64,000 nucleotides of DNA from Chimonanthus salicifolius (GCA_013350335.1 CM023540.1:28933175-28997174), one strand, 5' to 3'; numbered from the stretch's first letter, positions 25,898 through 40,381 are shown. Program-made: numbers and translations. The notes: generated by a model not told the origin, from the sequence alone.

Positions 25898-26242
25898 TTA
25901 AATAATAAAATTTCTTTTAAAATTTTAAAATTATTTTTTAACTAATATATATTTTTAAAATTTTTCAAATTAAATATCTGGACTAATTACGATAAACTGA
26001 TAAAAATACTTTAAAATTTAAAGGTCTTTTGGCACTCTTAAATACTTAAAATACAGTATTTTATAAATAAGAGTATATCTCGATTACTTAAAATATATTT
26101 AAGAGTGTTAAAAGACCTTAAAGTCTTCAAGTATTTTTATCATATTATCATAATTAATCTGAATATTCAATTTGAGAAATTTTAAAAGTACATAGTGCTT
26201 AAAAAATAACTTTAAAGTTTTAAAAGAAATTTTATTATTTAA
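25898..26242. mobile_element. Fold-back (MITE-like) element, copy 1
   Basis: A 345 bp near-palindrome. The left end ttaaataataaaatttcttt is the reverse complement of the right end. The arms stay complementary inward through gactaattacgataa and attatcataattaatctgaa. The loop lies near 26060-26080. No coding capacity. It would form a long AT-rich hairpin. Confidence 0.85.
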
Positions 26243-26267
26243 CTAATCTACTGTAGCATTTGCAGTA

Positions 26268-26545
26268 TAGGTCGTTATTTTTTTAAACACTCTGAATTTT
26301 CAAAATTTCTCAAATTAAATATCCGAACTAATTACGATAACCTGATAAAAATACTTTAAGAGTTCGAGGTCTTTTGACACTTTCAAATGTGTTTTCGGCA
26401 CAATTGAGAGATATTTTAAGCGTATGAAAGTTTCAAAAGACCTTCAAGTGTTTAAGTGCTTTTATCAGGTTATCGTAATTAGTCTGAATATTCAATTTAA
26501 AAAATTTTAGAAATATATAATAGTTAAAAAAGAATCTTTTGTTAT
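26268..26545. mobile_element. Fold-back (MITE-like) element, copy 2
   Basis: A second, diverged copy of the element at 25898, adjacent in tandem. Left arm tattttaaattaaatat-type sequence and ccgaactaattacgataacc pair with ggttatcgtaattagtctga at 26463-26490. Both copies are followed by a short ctgtagcat motif (about 26251 and 26565), which suggests that hairpin plus tail was duplicated together. Outer ends are less certain. Confidence 0.75.
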
Positions 26546-28466
26546 TTAAATAATATACTATGCCTGTAGCATCGGGTAGAGCCTCCTAATGGTCGGTGAA
26601 AGTTCGTCAGTACAATAAAAAACGCTCGGTAATTATACTCAAAAATCTAAAATCGAGTAGGTAGGGTTAGAAAATTGTCGGTAAGTTGCGTGTATACTTC
26701 ACAAATCCAATGTTGTATGACTTTTAGAAAGTTATTATTTGATTTTCACAGTATTTGTTAATATATTATTCTCTCAAAATATAATTTATATATACATTTT
26801 TTTTTATGTTTTCAAATAAGAATAACAGACAATTTATCTAAAAATTATTTTTTAAAATATAAATTATAACAAAAAATTGTAGATATGAGTCATCAAATTA
26901 AAACATTGCCATTGATCTTATTTTAAACATTTTACCTAAATATGAGAACGTTTCAGATTATTGAATGCATGGAAGAAAATAAACAAGATTGAAAATGAAA
27001 AATAAAATATGAAGAAGAAAATTTTAAATAAATAAGCAGCTTTTAGTCAGAAATCTCTCCATCCATTTTTTTTAAATAAATCTTTAAATTAAAAATAGAC
27101 TCGACGAGTATAAAGTGAACCAAATTTATCCTTAAACTCATTTTTTTAACAACTCATGTTAACAATTGAAATTACTTGCGTCCTATGATTATTTTAAAGA
27201 TGTGTGGTGAGTTCAACCATTAAAATAAAATGACTAACAACTACGATTCGTAAGTAAAATTTAAAATATTTATATTTCATTGAGACTATTTTAATTTATA
27301 CAATTGGCTTTTTAAAATGGTGTTTATTATTTTTTAGAAAAAATGGAATTTTGTTCCATACCCTATTACATAATTTTTCTCAAGTCATTTTTCTTTAATA
27401 AGCAATTGTTTGATATTTAGAAAAAATATTTTTCTTCTTTGAAAAATGTAAAACTCTCAACCCACACACATCAAATAACTCTACCATAATGATCTTTTGA
27501 TAGAATAGGAATTGAATAGAACTCCCACTTCCAATAAAATATTTTTTATTAATTTACAAAACAATTGCAAATACCGTATTGAAATTTGGATTTGAGTGTT
27601 ATGTAAACTTTATATTAGTTGTTCAAATGTGATTCATTTGTAGGGATTTTACGTTAGGTATTTTATGATTTTTCATACGTAAATTTTAAAAAAAATTATA
27701 TTAATCGTTGAAATGGTATGTTGTCAAAAAATGATGCCAATGAGTGGGCCTGACCTTTAATACAGAAAAGTCTGATGGGCCACGTATGTATTCGAGTTAT
27801 AATATAAACAATTTAGGCTTTTAATGTGGCCTGAGCATGGGCCATGATCAACCACTTGAACATTTAATTCATGTTTGATCATTAAAGAAATAGTATAAAT
27901 TATTACATTTTATATAGATTTTAAAAAAGAAAACAAATTTAAGGCACTACCATGCATACTGAGGTCTTTTTTTTGTGATTTTAAATATTTGGATAATGAG
28001 GAATAAACCAAAAATACTTGAGAAATATGATTTTGGATATAAGTAAAATGGACTTAAGTTCCTCTTAAATGAGATGTTTGCCTCTAATCCCAGTAAAGAA
28101 GGAGAAAAATAAAATAAGAGAAAACAATGCACTTAAAACTATAATTTTATTTTAATTATACATTTAAGAGAAAAATGTTTTATATTTAATAAAAAAATAA
28201 TGTTTCAAAACTCATTCTTCTAAACAGTTGAATCCGATCCAACTTTTATTTTTACTAAATTTAGTTTAATTATTTAAACTTTTTCAAATCTCGAACTCGA
28301 CCTTCTATGACTCACTGTTGAAAGTCGTAAAAACGGAAGAGTCGACTCGTCATGTAAATACTGAAGAACTCAATCGATGTAGATAGCATTTTTTTAAAAA
28401 TAATGTAGGCTGCATTATCGGTTTGGACATCCACAGTCGGAAACCCCGCCGTCGTACTTTCCGGCG

Positions 28467-31400
28467 ATGTTGGCCATGCAAGCAACATCGCCCTTCAGAG
28501 CTAAAACCCTCTGCCAAGAAATTCACTTCCGCAAGAAATTCTCCGACAATCGAGGTCTCCATCATCTCTCTGTTTCCTCTCCCCCCCCCCCTCCCTCTTC
28601 TCAATGTGGGTTTTTTTTTTTTTAATATTTGAGTTTCCTGCTTTTTTTCCCCCATTTGTAATGTCCGGACGCGGATATTTCTTTCCTGGTTTGCTCCCAT
28701 GTTTTTGTAAACAGCAATCAGATAATTTAAATCTGTAGCACCTCAGGCTTTTTTATTTTCATCACTACTAATAGTTTTTATTTGGTTTATATATACATGG
28801 AATTGGGCTGTTGCTTGAATTTGTTGGTAGAAATGATGCATTTTATTGAAAGAAGTATAGAGTGAAGAGGGGGATTAAAAGTCAGTAGATAACATACATC
28901 TTAAAACTAGTAAGCGAAGCATAAAAAATTACACTACTTGCATTTATAGAACTAAACCTAAGTTACAGCAAACTGAGACTCTTGTTCACTAGAGCCTTCA
29001 GGCAAGTGCTCTTCTACGACGGTAGCTTTCCTTTTAGCTTACGGGAGAGACGAGTTACTGGTTGACTTTCATGTGATGAGCCACTGATCCCTCAATGATT
29101 ATGAGGGTTCTGTCGCGAGGTATTTGCTCAAAACGTCTCATAGCTCTGTGTACCTCCATGATTGCATTCCTGGTTCCTTCTTCTCTAGCTAGGGTTCTCA
29201 CTGTGCTGATTTCAGGTAATACCTGCACTTCAACATTTGTTGCTGAATGTGTTCGTTGTCTCCTTCTTAGGTTCAATTACCAAAGAGAATTAACTAGGAT
29301 TGACCTTGAAATCCCTAGAAGAGTCACCACTCCACACCTTTAAATCTTCTTTATCCTTGATAATCTTGGCCAAAGCCAAACGAAAATGATATCTTCCTAC
29401 CCCCCTTACCCCCACCGCTGTTATTGGTGGTGGTCTTATGTTGGCTACACAAAGAGGACCATACCTGGTTACATTAAAGTATCTGGTGTATTATACTGCA
29501 ACATTCCTGTTACATGTAGATGCATGATTAAGAATTGCAAGTCACAAAGACCATACTTAAAGATAACTGTAGAAACTTTGTTGGTGTAGATATGTTTTAT
29601 TTCTTCATTTTGTGACGATCAGAATTATATACATTACTCGATTGAAGCTTTTCTGATTTGATTTCTTCTATATTTTACTCGGTATGTAGGTGGACCAGCA
29701 AAATGCATTCTCCAATCAAGTCACGTATCGTATGATGGAACCTATTTTTCCCTTGTTGCACAGGCAGCACGGTCCCTCAAAATGCATTCTGTTCTCTTCA
29801 CCAAATCTTCTTCTCTAAATATGATTCGGAGATTTCCTGTTTATTGTTCAGATCAGCTACAAAGTGACTACTTGAATGATGAAGCCTCTTTTTTACAGTC
29901 TTCTAAATCTGAGCCTACTCCATTGAAACCAGATGGTGAAACGAACTTGGTTGGTTCTCTTGGTGAAAGTAACTGCAATGCCTTTCAAACCAGACCTAAA
30001 AGGTTCAAAAATAGATTTTTATCTTTTGTTCGTCTGGGATCTGTTATCAATGATGCTTCTGAATCTTTCTTCAAGAGCGAAATACGGCGAAGGTTATTTG
30101 TAACTGCTGCATTAATTTTAGTCAGTCGTATTGGCTATTTCATCCCATTACCTGGCTTTGATAGGCGGCTGATACCTGCAGACTACCTTAGCTTTGTTTC
30201 TGGATCTGTTGGTAAGTTCTTGTGTATATCTGAAGCCTCCCAAGTCTCTAGACAATTTTTAATTTTCTGTTCGAGTTTAAATGTTTACATATCTTATCTA
30301 GTTATGTTAGTTACAGGGTTTCTTAGGTAAAGTCGGGGATTCGGATGAAGTCTAAGATAGTATAAGAACCTTTCTCAGTCTTCAATAAATTAAGCGGACC
30401 AAACAAACTTCTGTTCTAAGTGAATCCAAACTAAAGATGTCATCATTAGCAATCTTTGGTGATATCAATTTCCAATGAAAACTAGTTTCCAATTTAATTG
30501 AATTAAATTAACATGAAATGCAACAATAATTTAATTCAATTAAAAAAGAAAATAGAAATTCAAGAGAAAACCAAAAATAACTCAATTCCACTATTGGAAT
30601 CTTACTTTGCTTAACCGTTCTTCAACCAAAAATCCAATCAAAGTCCAATGACTACAAGCATATCCACACCTCTCCTTTTATAGGCTAAGAAGTGGTGAGC
30701 TTAACCATGGTAAACCAATCCAAATTCCAAAACCAAACATAGTTGGCATGAGAAGCTAGGAGTTGGTTTGGGAAACCAGGACTGGTGGTGTTTGGATACC
30801 AAGACCACTCAATCCATACAACTAGTGAGAAAAAAGAGCAAAAAATTACATTCAATAAGAAATTGACACCTAAGATCTAGGACTCCACAAAACACTAGGT
30901 ATCCATGGACCTAGACTTCCTCATGCACGTTGGTAGAGGAGAGAAACTTGTATTCTTCCAAAGGGTCTTCATGCATGCTTGGAAAGGAGAGACTTGATTC
31001 TTCCAAGGGGTTCTCATGCATGCTTGGAAAAGAAAGATCCATGAACCTAGTTGGAGGTGAACCATTAAGGAGGAGTTCAAGGAGATTTGCACCACCACCT
31101 AACAAATTCGTTTTTGATCTTTAATGTTATGGTTTTGCCCTAGCAAACCCTTCATGTGGGGTCTATAGTGCTCCCAAATGGGTCCTGGCCCCATGGGTGG
31201 GGTCCATGTGCATTAAAGATACTTGCATAATCTGTATTTTTTGTATTTCTTAAACGATGATAAAAATAGAAAGTAGAAACTATTGATATAGTAGCTTCAT
31301 TCCATATTAACCATTTAAACAAAGATTAAATGAAAATATTAGTGGCTTGGTGAACATGCATTCAAGAGAACTGCATTGAGGAATGTTGAATACCTAGGCG

Positions 31401-34400
31401 AGCATGAATAATACACTAACAAGCTTTTTTTGTCTATCTATTATATTTACATAAGCAGTTAGACCTGAATAAAAGCAATTCTTTGATGAAAATGGTAAGT
31501 GACATCTTAGTTAAAAGTTAAAACTTTCCCAAAGGGGGTATGCTTTCTACTAGTGGTAACCAAAAGTGGTAACTAAGCATGGAGGACAAGTCATGCATAA
31601 TCACATGATGTTGATGATGGGTTTATTCGTTGACATTTGCATGTTGGTAGACTTTATTCTTCTTTCATGTTCCTATCAGCCAACGCTGGACTATCTTGGT
31701 GCTGTTTTAACTGCAACTCCTGACTTGGGTTCATTCTTTGCAGATGAACTTGGAGACCTTTCGGCAGAGCTTAAGCTTTCACTTTTTCAACTTGGGATCA
31801 GTCCTCAGATTGCAGCATCGATTCTGATGCAGGTAGCCCATGCTCTTTCCATTGTTGAGTGTTCTAGTTTTAATTTTCTAACTTTTTTCTTGTCATTTAC
31901 ATAAGGTTATAATATCCACTGCTTTGATTTTACGCACTTTTTCAGCTTTATTTGTCTCCATGTACTTTGCTACATCAATTTGTGTGGGTGAGGGAATGAG
32001 GGAGGCAGAGAGGATTTAATCATGACAATAAACTCAATAAGCTGTGGGAATAAGCAACAGAATGGGGATAAGCAACAGAGCACATACTATAGTATGACGA
32101 ACACAATGCAAATTTGTGCAAGGGGAGAGTTACTTCTCAAAAGTTGGTGCTTTTGTGAGTTGTATGTTGCAGGATATTGAACTATACAAATAATTTTGGC
32201 AACTTAGGAGCACCATACCAGAGTTTGACTTCCTTTCATGTATTTCTCCTTATATATTGTATTACCTGTTTCACCCACACGACATCGCGAATGGGCGATG
32301 GAATTTTTAGACCCCTTTTGGTGCCCACCTGAGTCCCATTTGAACACTTTTCCCCTCTCACACCCTACCTTACCCCGTGACGTGGATCCCTATCAAATTT
32401 GAATCCATTATGAGTTGGTCTCACCGTTGGATTGAAATCCATGCAAAACTGCCCCCATTTCTACTGTTAATTTTGGGACCTTGAAAATTTTGGCTTTTGA
32501 AATTCAATGTATCTGATTTTTTATGAGTTACATTGCCCATAAACTACCTTTCTATTGGACCTAGCCCCACCCCTTTGACCCCACCCCGATGGCCCCCGCA
32601 GACACACTTGCACAATGTCGTGTGGATGAACCTATCTCTGTTGTATTGTGGTGTTTATAAATTTATTTTAAATCCTTCAACATAAATATGAACAAAAATT
32701 AGGATGGCGACACAAAAATATGTCTCACCAACCTATGAACCGAATTGGGACGGCGAAAGAGACAATTTCTGGTTAGAATTGGAGGATATTATGGTATGGG
32801 GCTCAAGCATATTGTGCATTGGAGGTCATTTTAATGTTGTAGGTATTCGTCGGAGCAAAGAGGAAGAGGGGGTTATACAAGAAGCATGGAATTTTTCTCT
32901 GATTTCATAGAGCAGAACAATTTTATTGACTACCCTCTCATTGAAGGACGCTTCACTTGGTCCAACGGACACTCTAGGCCAACATTGAGTAGGTTGTACA
33001 AGTTTCTCGTTTCACCTGACTGGGACATTCATTTCTCAAATGGAAGTCGGATTAAACTCTTTAGCCCAATTTCAGATCACTGCCCGATACTTCTAGACAC
33101 GGAGGAGATTGATTGGGGCCCAAAACCATTCCGATTCAGCAATGCATGGTTGGAGGATCCGAAGTTTGTGGAATTAGTCAAGCAGTGGTGACAAAATTTC
33201 TCAGTTTATGGTTGGGTCGGCTTCTCCTTGTCAAGAAAACTTGTTCTACTCAAATAAAAAATCAGAGAGTGGATTAAATCAGATGGTGGCCCCATAGTTG
33301 ACTGGAAGGAGGATGCTCTGCGGGAGCTAGAAGGGTGGAATCAAACGGAAGAGGAAATATGTATAGAGGATAAGGAATTACTCTCGATGAGAAGTTGTAA
33401 GGCAACCCTATGGATCTGTATGAGATTGGAAGAGGTGGAGTGGAGATAGAAATCTAGAGCTATGTGGTTAAAAGAAGGAGACAAAAATATGGCTTTCTTT
33501 CATAAGACTGCAAATGCGAGGCGAGTAAGTAATGGAATAAAATCTATTGATTTTCTAATTACCCTTTTTGTGATGCAAACGTCTACACTTAACCCATGTG
33601 GGTGCTATCATTTTATGATCTTTGCAATGAGAGTAGTTCGTAGATTCCCAATATTAATTTTCAATGCATGGTGGTCAAAGGTGCACCTAATTGTGCTTAA
33701 GCCCTCACTGCTTAGGCCCTCATCTAGTTATTTTATTAACTTTTTTCTATATTGTTTTTTTTTTCAATATCTAGTAACTGTTATAGTTAAGATGAAGTAA
33801 TTGTTAGTAATAATAAAGAATTCTAATTATTCTAAAATATGCTTGTGCATGTTATCAATGAGGACAAAAATCAATGAGTCTATACGTATTTTAAAGTATT
33901 AAATATGTGTTCCTTTTTTTTTTTCTTGGGAAAAGAAAACCAAGGGGGGGTGGCTGCATGGCCATAGAAGTTCCTTGCATACTGATCTCTAAGGTCTAAG
34001 GTCTGGGTGTTAACCTGTATAAGCATCCATTTTCACCCAATCCCCATTAAAACCACTATCCTAGATGTTCACCAACCTGTGGTGCATTAGATTTTAGGTT
34101 TTTATATGGGTCATTTGCCCATATGAGTTTCCATTTTCACCCATACATGCCTGTGCGTGTGCATTATCATTCATGCTTGTGTATGTTCAGGCATGTTCCC
34201 CCAACTTGGTGTCCATTTGGAGTTGCACTGACCCTAGAATTAATAAATATGTTTTGACATCCTTCTCATCATTGATTTCTGGGGCCTTCAAAGTCATACC
34301 TATGAGAATCCAATAAGGTTGATTTTTGGTGGTCTACCAACCATCCACCAACCTTTTAATCCCCATTCACCTCTTGATTGGTGGTGGCCCCAGGTTGACC

Positions 34401-37400
34401 CTTATGTTGGTATACTTTGGAATTAATATGGAAGTATGGTGGTGTACAGGTAAAGACCATCATGTGAATGTGTGTTTTTTAGGGGGTTATGTTTTTATGT
34501 GTTTGTGCATGTCTTTGTGTGTATTTAGTCCCTTCAATGGTATGCTTTAATTATTAAGACATTTTTGCAGGTACTTTGTTATGTAGTTCCTTCATTGGTG
34601 AAGCTGCGGAAAGAAGGCTTAGATGGCCATGAGAAGATTAAGGGTTATATGTGTGTCTAGTTACTCTTGTTAAGCAGTGAGACAAATTTATGTTCTGTAG
34701 TTATGTTTTATCCTATCCTCGTGACTGATCAAATTTAATGGATTCAAACCCTTGTGAATTTATTCATCAATTTCAGATGGTGGATATCTCTTGGCTTTGC
34801 GACACTTGAGGCTGTGATTGTGGCTTGTTATTCACTCCAATATTCAATCTATGCAGCTAGCCAAAGGTAAAACAGTTATAATTTTCCTTCTGTTTTTTTT
34901 AATCATTTTTTTATATTTTGAATTTTCTTATAATATACTATCTCATGTTTATTTGCAAAAGAAATGGGAACAGTAATTTGCATCACATCTATGATCAATG
35001 TGCTCATTATTCCACAAAAGCGTATGTGAAAGAAAATGCTATAGTGGTGGAGGGGAGCATTTCATTACCATTTTATGCACTGCATTTAGTATAAACCATC
35101 TAGTTTAGTGAATTTCATTGTCATTTCAAATGTCAGATCTTGCGACTTCTTGTAATTATGAACAGCTTCTCAAACAAGGGAATGCTGGAGTTTCATGTGC
35201 TAGTTATTGGTCAGATCCCATGATTGTCCAACAGTTTACCTGGATTTTCATGTTATTACCATTCCATCAAACATGCTTGGCAATATGGCCATCTGTTGAG
35301 AATACTGCCACCACTTTGCATCAGGGCTATCAGCCATGTGCTTTGCAGTTGTTTTGTGGGCAAGATTGCTAATTTTCTGGAGTAGGGAACAAAAGAGCGC
35401 TGCAATGCTTTTTTCGTTTTTTCTTTTCAATTATGTATAAAAAATGATTATTTCGTCATTTTATAAAAAACTTATTACCATAATCTTGGTTTGACTTCAA
35501 TCTTATAAGTAGGGATGGCAACGGCTGGGCTTATGTTGTGTTGAGCCTGAATCCGATTTACAAGATGGAAGCCTGAGCTTGAGCCTGACATGGCCTTGAA
35601 ATGCATACTCAAGCTCGATTCCTACATGCCCATCTGGCCCGGCAGGAAGCCCAATACCGACATAAAGTCCCGAAAGTCGATTGGTATTGAAGTATTTTGA
35701 AAATAAAAATAAAGCATTAAAGAATTTTAGAAAAAATAAAATAGAAAATTTAGTGATCAAATGTTAAAATCGAGATTGAAAATGAAAAAAAATGAAGATG
35801 GTATCAGAAATAAATTTTGAAAAAAAAATGAAAGTTCCAGATTTTAAAAAGGGGAAAACTTATACTTGAAAAAGGGAAAAATATCTATCAGTAAAAAAAA
35901 TTTACAAAAAGGGGAACTCAGATCTGAGAGGGAAAACAAAGATTGGGAAAAAGCAAAAAAATGAAAAAGCAATTTGAGATCTGAAATGGGGAAAATAGAA
36001 AGAAGAAGAACCTTTCAAAAAAAGAAAAGGAAGAAAGGACAACAAAAAGATAGAGAAAATTTATTAAAGAAAAAAGATCTAGAAAAAAAGAGGCAATAGA
36101 GGCGACCTACCTTCGACTGATCTTATATTCTTACGGAGACACTAATCCAAGTTGAGATTTCTTTGATGGTAGTTGCATGCGGCATCTTGATTTGGCCGGG
36201 TATGGGGGGATTATTCGTACTGACTCTGGGTCTTTTGTGTTGTCTTATGCTGAGCCCATTCCTCATGGATCAGTTATTGAGGCAGAATTAATGGCTTTAT
36301 AGCGTGGTCTTCTAGAATTAGAGAAGAAAGGGGTTCATGGGTGTTTGGTCGAAGATGATTCTCAAGTGATAGTAAGTTGGGCTATGGGTTCTATTTGCCC
36401 GTGGAGATTTTTGGATAAATTGAAAGGATTCGGAGCATTATCGATTCATTTCATCTCAAAATTACTTGGGTTCCTCGTTCTGCTAACTCGGCTGCTGATG
36501 AGTTGGCTCGTCAGGGGTTATCTTTAGAATCTGAAGTAGTTTCTCATTTCTTGTAGCTGTAGTTTTGGGGGGCCCTTTTTGGCCTTCTTTTGTGCTTTAT
36601 TCTTTCTTCTTTTTAATAAAGTTATCTTTCAAAAAAAAAGAAAAAAAAGAAAAGGGGCAACACTGAAAATCGATTTGAAAGAAAATGGATGAGAGGGCTT
36701 TATTTTAATGGTCAAGCCTGAGCCTGATTAACATTCGGGCTTAAATTTAATAGCCAAGCCCTATTTTCTTGGGATCAGGCTCTTCGGGCTTTTGAGCTAA
36801 ATTGTCATCCCTACTTATAAGACAAAGTGAAAGTAGCAGGATTCTATATGGGATATCCTTTTCTAAGTGGAGATTTGTACTGCGTTGTGATATCTTAATG
36901 TTTGGCTTTTGGTGAGTATTTTGTTGTTATTGGAAGAATGAATTTTGTGTGAATGATCTAGCTGTAGAAGTACAAAATAAAGAATTTTTCTCAGAGGATA
37001 TAGACAGAAATATTACTAAAAAGGAAACTGGAAAGACATCTGAGATTGTCCAGTGGAGACCAATAACATGTCAAGCAGCATGTTAGCAGCAACTGGTTAC
37101 TAATTAAATTGTTACAAATACTTTCAGGGATACCTTTTTGTATAACACCCAATGAAGCCACGAAGCCTTAATTCTATAACAGAATTATTTACTAAACATA
37201 AAAAGAAACTGATAAGACAGATGGTATTGTCCAATGGAAACCAGTGACATGTTAAGCAGGTTTGAAGAACTTTGGCTGATGCTTTTTGTCTAGCATCCAA
37301 TGAAGCTATAAAGCCTTAATTATATGCATGAGGCACAGGATTTAGTTAGTTTATCATTGAATTATTATGAAACTTCTGTTTCTCTTGAGTCAAATTCCCC

Positions 37401-40345
37401 ACATAACTCTTTTAGAGAAGGGAAAAATCCCCATATAGTGCAATGCAGATCTGTGAAAGGTCTTACTTCTCTTGCCAAATTGGCAGGCCAAGCGGGACAT
37501 CAACAACCCTTTGTGAAAGCCCAAAAAACTGAGAGAAGTCCACTGAAGCTGACTGATATGTCAAAATGTCCTTCTCCATTACTTTCTCATTGGAGGAAAG
37601 GAAGCTTATACTTTTGACGTACTTTGTTCACACTTGGCACTTGACACTTAAACATGGATCCTCCTCTGTGAAGGGTTAGCTCTACATGATTTTCATTTTA
37701 TGCACATCATTTGGTTGATATAGTACTTGTAGAAGAGTTCACTGTCAGTTACCAGTTTTCATTGGACTTGGACTCAGCCTGCTAAACTTTCTTACACCTA
37801 AACATGTTACCTTTTCAGTTTGTTATTACTTCATTCACTTGGTTAAATGTTTTTAATTGTTTTCAACTTTAGATTATTCTTTTCATTTTCAGATTCAAGC
37901 ATGTGACTGGTGACGTCATTTTTGTTGGTTTTTGGTGCAATGACCATGACATGGATCTGTGATAAAATATCAGAATCTGGATTTGGTACTGTTCTAGAAA
38001 CTGTACCTTGGCTTCACTACTGCAGTCTATTTGTTTGGTTTTAATCTTTTACTTTTATCTTTTCATCATACTGCAAACTTGTGCTAATATGCTCTTATTT
38101 CTATACCAGTACAGTAATATCTATTGGTCACACTGATTGATGCAGTCAATCGGTCAATTGCCCACTCCTATGTTGTTATGAATTGGGTAGAGATAATTAT
38201 GTTCTTGATTGGTACATTTCTTTTAAGTGATTTAATTATATGGTTTCTTATATATGGAGTGTCATATTTCTCTTATGAGCTGAGCTACAAAATGTTATTA
38301 TTGAAGGTAACCATTTAATATTTCTAGCATATATACTTCTAACTAAGTGAACATTTGGGTTAAATACCATTACAAAAAAAAAGAGTAAGGATCATGTACC
38401 TATGTCATCATTACTATCATTATTAGAGCATTTGTTTCATCCATTTGCGTTGGTGTTTCGAGTTATTCTTTTCCGCTCAAGCATATCAATGGTTATGTGA
38501 TATGATTACAAAGTATTATGTCTGACATGCCAATATGGACACATTTAATCGTAGTATGCTTCCGTACACTAGGGCGCAGTTTGGATGGAGAGAGCACAAG
38601 CAACTAGGGGATTCCTCTCCTTTCCCCTGTTTGCTATTTACTAAACAGGGGAAAAGTGGGCTCCACTAACCCCCATTTCCCCTCCCAAGTCAAAATTTGT
38701 TTTCACTATAGAGGGAGGAGAAACCATGGTTGTCCCTCCTCCTTCCTTGCCATTCTCTTTCCTCATTTTCTCCTCTTACTTTTTGAACTGCAATTACCAA
38801 ACAAGATATAGAAGATCCTCAACAAGAGAATCCTCTGCTTAGGGGAATCCCCCGAAAAGTTACTTCCTCATCCAAAATCGACCTAATTTACACTCTTCTC
38901 TGTAAAATAAGTTGAATCATCTAGCATCTTCTACTTGAATTTTGTGAGATCATGTCTCCTTGATACTTCAAAATGGGGCTGGGAACTGCTTCAAAAAACA
39001 ACTTAAGACAAAAGCTCAAGGATACTCCTACTACTGTTATTTCTTCTCTTCTGGAAAATGCCAAAGCATGTCAGGCTATTGAGGTGGGGTACAGGTCTTA
39101 TAAGCAGAATGCAGATTGTTTTAAGTGTTTTTTTTTAAAGAAACAAATGCAGATTGTTAGGTTGATCAACCTTTGACACGTCTTGAGGGGATTTATGGTG
39201 AACCCTCTATCTTTAACCAGAAGGTAAACTCTTCATGTGTGGAAGTTGTTTTTTTTTTTTTTTTTAGTTTTTAAACTGTGGTATAAATATAAAAAGGTCC
39301 ACTGTGGGCCCCACATTAGAAGATTTGAAGATGAGGGACCACACACAGAAGGCTAGCTAAAAACAACTGGGGTTGATGGGGTTCCCACAAGCAAACACAA
39401 AGTATAGAATAAGATGGACAGTGGAAACAAAGATGAATTGCTTTTTTTTTTTTCAGAACCTGGAAAGTAAGAAAAATGAGAATTTCACTGACCCGCAGGT
39501 GAGGATAAAATCACAAAAAAATGCTAAAAAAATTCCCGAATACTGATTGTTGGTTGGTGCTATAAGTTTGTACTGAAAAAGGAGTGGGCTCTACAGAGAC
39601 CAGTACTGTAGCAGGCATGAGTACTGCAGAAGACTATTAGTGTAGCAGGTTGAAAAGAAATTACTGAATAAACCTTGCTCAGCAGACCATGAATTCTGTG
39701 AAGAATGAATAAGAGAATGATTGAGGCAGAAACAATTGAATTTCTCTCCGCACTCTCTCCTAAGTACGAGTTTGCACCAAACATGGTGCAAATGCTCAAT
39801 GGGTGCCACTTAGGCCCACATGGATGGATAGGTTTGAAAGGCCTTGACTTATATATAATGTCTATAAAATTTCATCTTATTTGGATAAGAGAAGCCATGT
39901 TTTGTAAAGCCCTAACAATTTTACATTTTTTTAACGGTGGAAATTCATTTGGTTAGATCAACGGGCTTTAAAAGTCAAATTAGTTTAGAGTTAGGAATAT
40001 GTGCAATTCATGGGGGTAGGTGGGTGTGATTGGGGAATAAGATCCATTAGGTCCATTGTGACCAAAGTTTGCAAGAAAGTCTCATGAGAATTGTTCTTAA
40101 GGGTGAATTGTGAAGATGATAAAACATTGGTTAAAAAACAGTTTTTAAAAGGAGAAAGTCAACATATTGCTACAGTAGTTGTAGAGACTATACAATGATA
40201 TATACACTTGCAAATATAGTAGTCCTACTGACTATATGAAAAAGGTACCCCAACAACAAAATGCAGTATAGATGATGGTGCACTTCAATAAGATTCTGTT
40301 TGTTTGATTAGTTCTTGATGAGTTACCCTGTGAATGATCTTCTGT

Positions 40346-40381
<36 letters not shown>

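Larger units (their letters stand above)
25397..28466. promoter_or_regulatory. Divergent intergenic spacer between P5CDH and SCY2
   Basis: About 3.07 kb separate the two start codons, so both promoters must lie here. The P5CDH-proximal 350 bases are relatively GC-balanced. From about 25900 the sequence becomes strongly AT-rich and holds twin fold-back elements (25898-26545). 26580-28400 is AT-rich with no recognised element. I could not assign TATA boxes or transcription starts with confidence. Confidence 0.6.

Noticed and set aside
31677..31743. Extended SCY2 exon 3 starting at an upstream acceptor (ctatcag at 31676)
   Set aside because: With the phase set by exon 2 this extension hits a TGA. 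The downstream acceptor ttctttgcag gives the conserved [10 protein letters not shown] junction.
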